Of a stretch of 64,000 nt of DNA, positions 43,049 to 51,607 are shown one piece after another (the first letter of the stretch is position 1; each line of letters begins with the position of its first letter). The stretch comes from CAZWSX01 sp964636985 (GTDB lineage Bacteria; Planctomycetota; Planctomycetia; Pirellulales; Pirellulaceae): positions 620,001 through 684,000 of the forward strand of contig CAZWSX010000001.1 in the NCBI GenBank assembly GCA_964636985.1, read 5' to 3'. Both the position numbers and the translations under genes were made by a program. The notes beneath the pieces are model-generated. The model was not told where the DNA came from, searched no databases, and worked only from the letters and a program-made list of their open reading frames with translations.

Positions 43049-43927
43049 CTACTCAGCCCGCTTGGGCGCTCGCGGCTTGTGGGTTGGTTCCAAGCACATC
43101 ACCAGACGGCCGCCGAACATGTCGGGGAAAGCCTTACGAACGTAGTGTTCGATTTGGCGGTTTTCGTACCGCGTGCTGTAGTGGCCGGCGATGATCAGTT
43201 GGTTCTTGAAGCGATCTTGTCGTTCGCGGTAGTCGTCCAGGTGCATGTGGCCGTGCTTGTGGATCTTGTCGCGGCGATGGTTTGGTGCAACGAACGTCAT
43301 CTCCGAAAGGAGCACCTGCGCCTCGTACATCGCTGGGCAATCGTCCAAGCCTTGCGGAGCGCTGTCGCCCAGGTAGGCGACGATCGGAATCCGTTTCTTG
43401 TCGGTGACGTCGGTTCCGGCGAGACGCAAATCGCGAATCTGATCGCCGCGTAAGTTTTGGTATTCGGCCTTCAGTTTTTTGCGTCGTTCCCACACCACGT
43501 AACCCAGCGAGGGAACGGTGTGGCGCGTGGGTGATGCCGTCACGACCAACTCGCGTGACAATTCGATTTCGTCGCCAGGTTTGACGCCGATGAGCTCGCA
43601 CGGCAAGCGGCCGCGGTCGAGCCGCGTGATGGCCTTGAGCCAGTAGTTCACGTAATCGATCGCGTGGTCGGGCATGTAGAGGACGGGCGGTTCCATCTTC
43701 ATCATCCGCCGCCGAGCCACAAACGCCGGCAAAGCCGCGATGTGGTCGAGGTGCGTGTGCGTGATGAACCACGTGGGCGTGCTCATGAAGTCCCAGGGAT
43801 GGGCGCCCATGTCGAAACCGAACTTGAGTTCGGCCACGCGCCAGTAGGTTTGAACGGCTGCCCGAGACCAGCCTTCAATGGTCATGCCGTTGTGCGTGAA
43901 CGAAATTACAGGAGCGTTGTTGACCAT
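43049..43927 (-). CDS. Metallo-beta-lactamase fold hydrolase, RNase Z-like
   Basis: 292 residues from the ATG at 43927 (MVNNAPVISF); the frame extends further upstream but without a plausible start. The zinc motif HTHLDH is at 57-62, with later ligands in YLGDSAP and AGHYSTRY. The order of motifs fits the tRNase Z branch that matures tRNA 3' ends, although the characteristic flexible arm is not clear. Its stop is close to the antitoxin start and its own start lies upstream of scpA's stop. Confidence 0.85.
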   Translation of the reverse strand: MVNNAPVISFTHNGMTIEGWSRAAVQTYWRVAELKFGFDMGAHPWDFMSTPTWFITHTHLDHIAALPAFVARRRMMKMEPPVLYMPDHAIDYVNYWLKAITRLDRGRLPCELIGVKPGDEIELSRELVVTASPTRHTVPSLGYVVWERRKKLKAEYQNLRGDQIRDLRLAGTDVTDKKRIPIVAYLGDSAPQGLDDCPAMYEAQVLLSEMTFVAPNHRRDKIHKHGHMHLDDYRERQDRFKNQLIIAGHYSTRYENRQIEHYVRKAFPDMFGGRLVMCLEPTHKPRAPKRAE

Positions 43928-44032
43928 GAGCCGGCGACTATCCAACGAGCAATCAAAAAGAGAGGGACATAAAAGAACGGACGGAGTGTACCGCAAATCG
44001 GTTCGCTTCGGTCGCAGCAAGGTGTGGCGGCG

Positions 44033-44797
44033 CTAAACCGACGTGACGTCGGACGGCATGAGTGGTGCGTCGAAGGCGTCGCCTGGCGTAATGATGATTT
44101 CGCCGTGGATATCGTTCTGCTCGGCATGAACATTGTGATGACGCGCGAGTTCCAAGATGGCCAAAAAGACGCCGACCATCGCCGACTTGTGCATGCCGGG
44201 CGCAAAAAGATCGGATAGCACCGCCCGTCGCTGATCGATTAAGCGAACGCGAATCCGCTCCATGTAGACGGTGACCGGCGTATCGTCGAAGACGATGCTG
44301 GCGACCGTGGGAGATTCCCGCTCCCGCAGGATGCGGCCGAAGGCGCCGATCAGGTCCCAGATTTCAACATCGCGGATCGGTTCGCTTTCGATGTTCGCTT
44401 CCGACTGCGCGCGATCGATCGCTTGTCGTGGAAAACGAAGCTGCGCTTGGCGGCCCAGATCTTCGAGCGTCGAAGCGGCGTCGCGAAAGCGCTTGTACTC
44501 GAGCAGCCTCTCCACTAGTTCTTCTGTGGGGTCGTCGACGACAAGTTCTTCTCCCTCCAAGTTAGGGAGGACAGCGCGTGATTTGTATTCGACGAGCTGG
44601 CTTGCGAAATCGATAAACTCGCCCACCTGATCGACTTGCAAGGTCACCAAGGCTTCGACGAATTCGACGTATTGCCGCGTGATATCGGCGACTGAGAGCG
44701 ACGCGATGTCAACTTCCGACTTGCGGACCAAGTGCCACAGCAAGTCGATCGGGCCCCGGTAAACGGGGAGTTCGAGCTCGAAGTCAAGATTCGCCAT
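44033..44797 (-). CDS. scpA: Segregation and condensation protein A
   Basis: 254 residues; the kleisin subunit that bridges SMC heads with ScpB to compact and separate chromosomes. The N-terminal signature FELELPVYRGPIDLLWHLVR and SQLVEYKSRAVLP are typical, as is the C-terminal winged-helix region (FLAILELARHHNVHAEQNDI). scpB is not adjacent. The start codon ATG at 44797 is the only reasonable one. Confidence 0.94.
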   Translation of the reverse strand: MANLDFELELPVYRGPIDLLWHLVRKSEVDIASLSVADITRQYVEFVEALVTLQVDQVGEFIDFASQLVEYKSRAVLPNLEGEELVVDDPTEELVERLLEYKRFRDAASTLEDLGRQAQLRFPRQAIDRAQSEANIESEPIRDVEIWDLIGAFGRILRERESPTVASIVFDDTPVTVYMERIRVRLIDQRRAVLSDLFAPGMHKSAMVGVFLAILELARHHNVHAEQNDIHGEIIITPGDAFDAPLMPSDVTSV

Positions 44798-45270
44798 GAT
44801 CGTACGAAAACTCTCGAAGCAAGCAGCAGCGGTGAATTACGCACCAAGAGTCAAAGCTAACCCGTTGCGAAGGGCTTGGATAGGCGAAGCCAGAGCGAAT
44901 CGCAAAAGCAGGTTTTTTCGCAATTAATTCAGCATCGGCAACCCCTCGAAGTGGGGTTTTGGAACCGGATTGTTGTTGCGGCAGCCTTCGATTACCCCTA
45001 GCATATAAGACGGTTCGATTGTGCGGGGATTGTTGCTCCCTGCAACATTTTGTAGATCGAAAAGCCACAAAACGATCTCGGTGGATAGAAAAAAACCTCG
45101 CAGTTTTGCGGATGTGCGCGAGGGATTGTTTAGCGCCTCGAGCGTTGAACTTTATGGAGTTTGCCGCTAGCCACGTCATAGCCGTTCCAGCCTTTGCTAG
45201 CGACTCCGAAATCACGATCCGTTTGAATTGCGATCTGCTACCCGTTTCTCCCACCTTGGGGTACACACGC
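44798..45270. other. Intergenic region, 473 bp, between scpA and pentapeptide gene
   Basis: Divergent promoter region. A short terminator-like hairpin, ACCCC/GGGGT with a T-run, lies at 44940-44960. The long frame running into the pentapeptide gene from 44959 and the antisense 162-codon frame both look non-coding (Cys/Arg-rich, no motif). Confidence 0.4.
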
Positions 45271-45903
45271 ATGATTCAGATACGTCACAAGAGCACTGGA
45301 CAAGTGCTGAGCGAGGTCGATTCCAAGAATCTCGACGGCGTTTCGTTCCGCGGCGGTAAGTTGGCGGGCGCGAACTTTGTCGGACAAGATTTGCGCAACG
45401 CCGACTTCTCACAAGCAGATCTCAAGGGGGCCGATTTCTCGCGCTGCATGCTGGATGGCGCCGTGTTCGCCGGTGCCGTGCTGCGCGATGCGTCGTTCGA
45501 AGAAGCATCGCTCAAGCGCGCCGATATTACCGACGTTCACGCCGAAGGCGCCAGCTTTCACAAGGCAAAGATGAACGAAGTCACGCTGCGCTACGCACGG
45601 TTGAGTGAGTGCGATTGCCAGGGCGCCGATTTTTCGGGTGGTGATTTGAGCATGGCGAAAATGGACGCCGATTTCACCGGCGCCAGACTGTGCCGCGTCG
45701 ACATGCGCGGTTCAATTCTGTCGGGTGGAATGTTTGAAGATGCCGACCTGTCGGGTGCGAACATCACCGATGCACGCGTCATCGGCGCCGACTTCAACCG
45801 CACGAAGACCGAGGGGATCATCAGCAGCGTCGGACAGTTCCTCGGCAAGCGAGAATTCCAAAAGAAACAAGAGAAGGCCTGGTGGCAATTCTGGGCTTCG
45901 TAG
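45271..45903 (+). CDS. Pentapeptide-repeat protein
   Basis: 210 residues from the ATG at 45271. From about residue 20 to 180 it is made of A(D/N)LxX-type five-residue repeats (LAGANFVGQDLRNADFSQAD is one example), which fold as a right-handed quadrilateral beta helix. Some members mimic DNA and protect gyrase; others are structural. Nothing here shows which. The Trp-rich, Lys-rich tail (KAWWQFWAS) is unusual. A terminator follows at 45931. Confidence 0.88.
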   Translation: MIQIRHKSTGQVLSEVDSKNLDGVSFRGGKLAGANFVGQDLRNADFSQADLKGADFSRCMLDGAVFAGAVLRDASFEEASLKRADITDVHAEGASFHKAKMNEVTLRYARLSECDCQGADFSGGDLSMAKMDADFTGARLCRVDMRGSILSGGMFEDADLSGANITDARVIGADFNRTKTEGIISSVGQFLGKREFQKKQEKAWWQFWAS

Positions 45904-46254
45904 GAATCAATCAACCTGCAGACTGGATACGCCCACGCAAAATCAGCGTGGGCGATTTCGTTTCTTGATCGCACGTTGCGATCCGTTCACGCCGTGCAGC
46001 ATTTGCGGTAATTGTCGCGGCGGCGGTAAGAATGCTCCCTTGCTGTGAAATTGTTGTGAAGAAGCAAGGTGGATACCGCATCGTGCATCCTAGGTAGTTG
46101 ATTGATGCCAATGGGAATGAACAAATTGCGAACATTCGCATCGGCGCGATATTCAGCTAGCGAAACTGTGCGAAAGCGAGCATGCAACGACACCATGAGA
46201 TGGCGGCGCAAAATGGTTTTGTCACCTTGGCGTTCGGGGTATCTTTGACCCACT
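45904..46254. other. Intergenic region, 351 bp
   Basis: It contains the terminator of the pentapeptide gene and the leader of the FkbM-type gene. No coding frame is supported. Confidence 0.4.
45931..45960 (+). terminator. Terminator after the pentapeptide-repeat gene
   Basis: GCCCACGC (45931-45938) pairs with GCGTGGGC (45946-45953) across a 7-base loop, followed by GATTTCGTTTCTT. Confidence 0.7.
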
Positions 46255-46914
46255 ATGAAAAAACTACTTCACCGCGCTCTTCGCAATTTGGGTGTGCATG
46301 TCGAACGTCAACGCGACCCCTATGTGGATATTGTGAAGGCAGTTGACTCCTACGACGTCAAGTGCTGCATTGACGGTGGAGCGTACAAAGGCGACGCCAC
46401 GCGGCGCTTTCTTCAAGACTTCTCCTCGGCGACGGTGGTGACGGTTGAAGCCAATCCTGAACTTGCGACGGATCTCAAGAAAAACGTTACCGATACGCGG
46501 GCGGAGATCGTCAATTCCGCGTTGACTGATGTGAGTGGCCCCGTGGATTTCTACATTCCGTCGCAGGCCTTTACTGGTTCAATGCTTGTGCCGGGGGAGG
46601 AGTTTGGCGAAGCCGTGAAGACAACCGTGCCCGGGATCACGCTGGATGAACTCGGGATGAAGCCCGATGTGATCAAGCTTGATTTGCAAGGTGCGGAACT
46701 CAAGGCTTTGGAAGGGGCGCGAACCATTCTGCCGGACGTGAAGGCGATTTTGTGCGAGGTGAACTTTGTTCCTCGCTATGATGGTTGTGCGCTCTTTCAC
46801 CAGGTGACCGAGCTGCTGCACAACCATGGGCTGCATTTGTTCCGGCTCTACGAGATTCATTCCGAGCGCTCCGGCCGGTGGCAGTTTGCCGACGCGCTTT
46901 ACGTCCGCGTGTGA
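46255..46914 (+). CDS. FkbM family methyltransferase
   Basis: 219 residues. The SAM-binding region is visible (CIDGGAYKGDATRRFLQDF, then VVTVEANPE) and the family motif VIKLDLQGAELKALEGA is clear. FkbM members O-methylate sugars, lipids or small metabolites; the substrate is not predictable. It stands alone, with 190 bp to ilvN. Confidence 0.9.
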   Translation: MKKLLHRALRNLGVHVERQRDPYVDIVKAVDSYDVKCCIDGGAYKGDATRRFLQDFSSATVVTVEANPELATDLKKNVTDTRAEIVNSALTDVSGPVDFYIPSQAFTGSMLVPGEEFGEAVKTTVPGITLDELGMKPDVIKLDLQGAELKALEGARTILPDVKAILCEVNFVPRYDGCALFHQVTELLHNHGLHLFRLYEIHSERSGRWQFADALYVRV

Positions 46915-47104
46915 GCACTCTTTCTTGTAGCCACGCGCTTTGCGCTGGCGCATCTTCACTTAACTCCCCCCACGGCCTGCCGTCGCCGTAGAAAAGCGAA
47001 GGTTTAGGGGGAATACAACGCCGTAGCGGGTGCCAGCGGTCCTTGTTGCCTGTCGAAATCGCAACTAGAATCATGATTTTGCCATTTTCCGGGCACCCTC
47101 GTCC

Positions 47105-47680
47105 ATGCGTCACGTCCTATCGGCCGTCGTTCAGAACGTCCCCGGCGTGCTTGCCCACGTCTCGGGCATGCTTGCCTCTCGGGGTTACAACATCGATTCA
47201 TTGGCGGTCGGGGAGACCGAAAACCCTGCCTTCTCGCACATGACGTTTGTTGTCGTCGGCGACGATCGGGTCCTCGAGCAAGTTCGCAAACAACTTGAAA
47301 AGATCGTGACCGTCGTCCGCGTGGACGACGTCAGCTCGCAAAACTTTGTCGACCGCGATTTGATGTTGCTGCGAGTTCGTTGCTCGCCGGGAAGCGTACG
47401 GAGCGAGATTCGCGAACTGGTCGACATCTTTCGCGCACGGATCGTCGACGTCGGTGCGGAAGAGGTCATCATCGAGATCTCCGGCCGCGAACAAAAAATC
47501 GTCGCCTTCGTGGAGCGGATGCGGCCTTTTGGAATCACGGAACTCGTTCGCACTGGTCGGATCGCGATGGTCCGCAGCGAAAGCAAACTGGGCGTCGATG
47601 ACGACATGGCGACTGCGGCGGTCAAGGCGGAAGCAGCCAAGGCGCCGGCTCCGACCGTCGACCCTCGCGATACGCTGTAG
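47105..47680 (+). CDS. ilvN: Acetolactate synthase small (regulatory) subunit
   Basis: 191 residues. An N-terminal ACT domain binds branched-chain amino acids and mediates feedback inhibition (VLAHVSGMLASRGYNIDSLA, FSHMTFVV), followed by the C-terminal subunit-activation region (ELVDIFRARIVDVGAEEVII). The catalytic ilvB is not adjacent. ilvC follows 144 bp downstream on the same strand, so at least part of the valine/isoleucine pathway is clustered here. Confidence 0.95.
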   Translation: MRHVLSAVVQNVPGVLAHVSGMLASRGYNIDSLAVGETENPAFSHMTFVVVGDDRVLEQVRKQLEKIVTVVRVDDVSSQNFVDRDLMLLRVRCSPGSVRSEIRELVDIFRARIVDVGAEEVIIEISGREQKIVAFVERMRPFGITELVRTGRIAMVRSESKLGVDDDMATAAVKAEAAKAPAPTVDPRDTL

Positions 47681-47824
47681 CCAAATCGGGCGAGCGTTTG
47701 CCCCTAGGGCTCTGAAACGGCGCAGGCGATCGGCTTAGTGAGGCCGATCCCAAAGCGGCAAATTCAATACACGTTTGAAACCATTTCCAACATCACCTTT
47801 CATTTCCTCCAGGACCCGCAATCC

Positions 47825-48829
<1,005 letters not shown>

Positions 48830-48837
48830 AGTTGCCC

Positions 48838-49028
48838 GTAGGACGGACAATCCTGTCCGTCTGCGTGCAAGTTGACTAGAAAAAAGTGGCACAGACAATC
48901 CTGTCTGTGCGCGGTGGACTTACTAATTGGGTTCACCTGAGAAGGTAGGTGGACAGTCGAACAAGCTTCGAATGTCTCGCTGAGCTCGATCCGCACTTTC
49001 GCCGGACAGGATTGTCCGGCCTACTTTG
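48838..49028. repeat. Three B-type palindromes between ilvC and purH
   Basis: Left arm GACGGACA/TGTCCGTC (48838-48870), left arm GCACAGACA/TGTCTGTGC (48881-48918) and right arm GCCGGACA/TGTCCGGC (49000-49028, followed by CTACTTT). The two left arms differ in their outer bases but keep self-complementarity, so compensating changes have occurred. The last arm ends about 22 bp before the purH start. Confidence 0.85.
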
Positions 49029-49050
49029 GAAGTCTCTTGGAGTTCGACGG

Positions 49051-50625
49051 ATGGAGTCCCCTCGCGTTGCCCGTGCTGTGTTGAGCGTGAGCGACAAGAC
49101 CGGCCTGGTCGAGTTCGCCAAGGGACTCGTCGAACTGGGAGTCGACCTCTACTCGACGGGCGGCACGCGCCGCGCCTTGGAAGCTGCGGGCCTGAGGGTA
49201 ATCGACGTCGCCGAGTACACCGGCTTCCCCGAAATGATGGACGGCCGGGTGAAAACGCTGCATCCAAAGATCTTCGGCGGTATCTTGTGCCGCCGCGATC
49301 AACCAGAGGACATGGCGAGCGTTCTCAATCATGGCATGAAGACGTTCGAACTCGTCGTCGTCAATTTGTACCCGTTCCGCGAAACGGTCGCCAAGCCGGG
49401 CGTGAGCCGCGAGGACGCCATCGAGAACATCGATATCGGCGGGCCAAGCCTGGTCCGTGCGACGGCGAAGAACCACGCCTTCGTCGCCATCGCTACGAGC
49501 GCGAAACAGTACCCCGCGATCCTCGAAGAACTTCGCCGCGATGGCACCACATCGCTGACGTTGCGAAAGAAGCTCGCAGCCGAAGCGTTCGCACACACCG
49601 CCGACTACGACCGCGCGATCGCCGACTACTTCGCGCCCGATCGCACCGAGGGGGAAAAGGCGTTGCCCGAGCGCGTTTCGCTGACATTTGAGAAGGTTAC
49701 CGAACTGCGCTACGGCGAGAATCCTCATCAGTGCGCAGCGCTCTACCGAGAGCAGAACCCGGCCTCGCCAAGTTTGACGCTCGCCAGCCAACTCAACGGC
49801 AAAGAGCTGTCGTACAACAACCTGCTCGACCTTGATAGCGCGATTTCGATTGTGCGTGGCTTTGCGTTGCCTGCCGCGACGGTGATCAAGCACAATAATC
49901 CCTGCGGGGCCGCGATGGCCGGTTCGCTCGCACTCGCTTGCTCCAATGCTTTGGCGGGCGATCCGCAAAGTGCTTTTGGCGGGATCATCGCTTTCAATCG
50001 CGCGGTTGACGTTCCGACTGCCGAGGCTTTATCGCAGCCCGGCCTGTTCATCGAAGCAGTCGCGGCCCCCGACTTCGATCCAGCGGCGCTAGAAATCCTG
50101 ACGACTCGCCCCAAGTGGAAGGCGAACGTTCGCTTGCTCGCTACGGGCCCGATGCCGCCAGCACCGGCTCGTGTTTCGTACCGACAGATCGAAGGCGGGA
50201 TGTTGGTTCAAGACAACGATACCCAACCGATTCACGAAGCCGAGTGGACGATCCCCACGCAGGCCAAGCCGACCGAAGAGACGCTCATCGATTTGCGGTT
50301 CGCCTGGGAGATGGTTCGCCACGTCAAATCAAACGCGATTGTCGTCGCTAAAAACGGCATGCTCCTAGGTGCCGGGGCTGGGCAAATGAGCCGCGTCGAC
50401 TCCGTCGAAATCTCGCTCGCCAAGGCAGGCGAACGCTCCGTCGGCGCCGTGATGGCTTCCGACGCTTTCTTCCCGTTCCCTGACTCGATCCACCGGGCCC
50501 ACAAGTCGGGCATCATTGCCGTGATCCAGCCGGGCGGTTCGGTGAAAGACGCCGAATCGATCGCCGCTTGCGACGAGTACGGGATCGCGATGATCTTCAC
50601 GGGCCGCCGCCACTTCAAGCACTAG
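49051..50625 (+). CDS. purH: Bifunctional AICAR transformylase / IMP cyclohydrolase
   Basis: 524 residues from the ATG at 49051; the frame is open through the repeat upstream but no start there is plausible. The IMP cyclohydrolase half has LSVSDKTGLVEFAKGLVELG and GRVKTLHPKIFGGIL. The transformylase half has LRYGENPHQ, the catalytic Lys-His pair in TVIKHNNPCG, and the closing AMIFTGRRHFKH. It catalyses the last two steps of de novo purine synthesis. Complete and of standard length. Confidence 0.97.
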   Translation: MESPRVARAVLSVSDKTGLVEFAKGLVELGVDLYSTGGTRRALEAAGLRVIDVAEYTGFPEMMDGRVKTLHPKIFGGILCRRDQPEDMASVLNHGMKTFELVVVNLYPFRETVAKPGVSREDAIENIDIGGPSLVRATAKNHAFVAIATSAKQYPAILEELRRDGTTSLTLRKKLAAEAFAHTADYDRAIADYFAPDRTEGEKALPERVSLTFEKVTELRYGENPHQCAALYREQNPASPSLTLASQLNGKELSYNNLLDLDSAISIVRGFALPAATVIKHNNPCGAAMAGSLALACSNALAGDPQSAFGGIIAFNRAVDVPTAEALSQPGLFIEAVAAPDFDPAALEILTTRPKWKANVRLLATGPMPPAPARVSYRQIEGGMLVQDNDTQPIHEAEWTIPTQAKPTEETLIDLRFAWEMVRHVKSNAIVVAKNGMLLGAGAGQMSRVDSVEISLAKAGERSVGAVMASDAFFPFPDSIHRAHKSGIIAVIQPGGSVKDAESIAACDEYGIAMIFTGRRHFKH

Positions 50626-50629
50626 TTGT

Positions 50630-51607
50630 ATGTTCGAGTTCGATCCTTCGATCGATGGTCCGACGCCGGAGCACGTTCGTTGGACGCTCGTTCACAATTG
50701 CCCCTTGCGCGCGGGCACGGATGTCAGTGATCCGGATCAGACGGAGCGATTGTTGAGAACGGTCAGGTACATCAGCGATTTTAGCCAATGGCGTTTTGTG
50801 ATCGACAACTTGGCAATCACAAAGAACGTGGCCGAGACATACTTTGCGTTCGATACCAGCAAGGCGGCAGCACCATTTGGCGGGTTCGATGAAATCAATC
50901 AATGTTGCCAGGAGTGCCCGGCGAACGGGGGTGGAGCCGGCTGGGCAGGTTGTTTCGGTACCGTTGCCCTTCCGACTGAACCGAAGTCTCGTGCGCGATA
51001 CATGGACTTCTTCGATACGCCACCGATGACTCCTGAGGGAGATGAGGCTGTCCCCCGAACGGTTTCGAATCGATGGTTCTTCATATGGCGTGAACTCCAG
51101 TCCGATGACTTATCGAAACGGCAGGCCGCTCTTCGGACGCTTCGCATCATTTGCGCCGCCATTCCAGATCATTACAAGGAATTGGGACTCCCCGTATCGG
51201 TAATATTGGGATGGCGCGACTTATCGGGCCTCTTTGTGGCGTTGCGACACCATCCTGAAATGCGAGTCGTACTGTCCGCACATCCCGCTGGCATCACGTC
51301 GGGGCGGTCATGGCAAGTTGATCCGCATTGCATTCAATGCAAGGCTTCATGGTGGAACGAGAAAAAGCAAACTTGCGAAATATGTGGGCATCTAGGAGGG
51401 CGGCAACCTACCCGGACTCGCAAACGCATCGGCATTCGGCCCTTCCGGCCCATTGAGGAACTTGTATCAGCCGAAGAAGTGCCCGCAGTGATCGATCGAC
51501 TGTGGGCAAAGTACAACGAAGTGAAAGCCGAATCTGAGCGTCAGCCGCTACTCAGCCGTGTCTTCTCCACCCTTAACAGTTGGCTCCGCTCCGGCCGCAG
51601 GGGGTGA
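50630..51607 (+). CDS. Hypothetical cysteine-rich protein with zinc ribbon
   Basis: 325 residues, starting 4 bp after purH. A C-terminal zinc ribbon is visible (CIQC about 233 and CEIC about 249). A second Cys cluster lies near residues 87-102 (CCQECPA and GWAGC). No catalytic motif or membrane span. The stop lies inside the end of the convergent gyrA gene, overlapping it by 60 bp. Function unknown; close spacing suggests co-transcription with purH. Confidence 0.75.
   Translation: MFEFDPSIDGPTPEHVRWTLVHNCPLRAGTDVSDPDQTERLLRTVRYISDFSQWRFVIDNLAITKNVAETYFAFDTSKAAAPFGGFDEINQCCQECPANGGGAGWAGCFGTVALPTEPKSRARYMDFFDTPPMTPEGDEAVPRTVSNRWFFIWRELQSDDLSKRQAALRTLRIICAAIPDHYKELGLPVSVILGWRDLSGLFVALRHHPEMRVVLSAHPAGITSGRSWQVDPHCIQCKASWWNEKKQTCEICGHLGGRQPTRTRKRIGIRPFRPIEELVSAEEVPAVIDRLWAKYNEVKAESERQPLLSRVFSTLNSWLRSGRRG

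Noticed and set aside
44784..45272. A 162-codon frame on the minus strand between scpA and the pentapeptide gene
   Set aside because: Cys/Arg-rich product with no motif; it overlaps the scpA start and a terminator-like hairpin.
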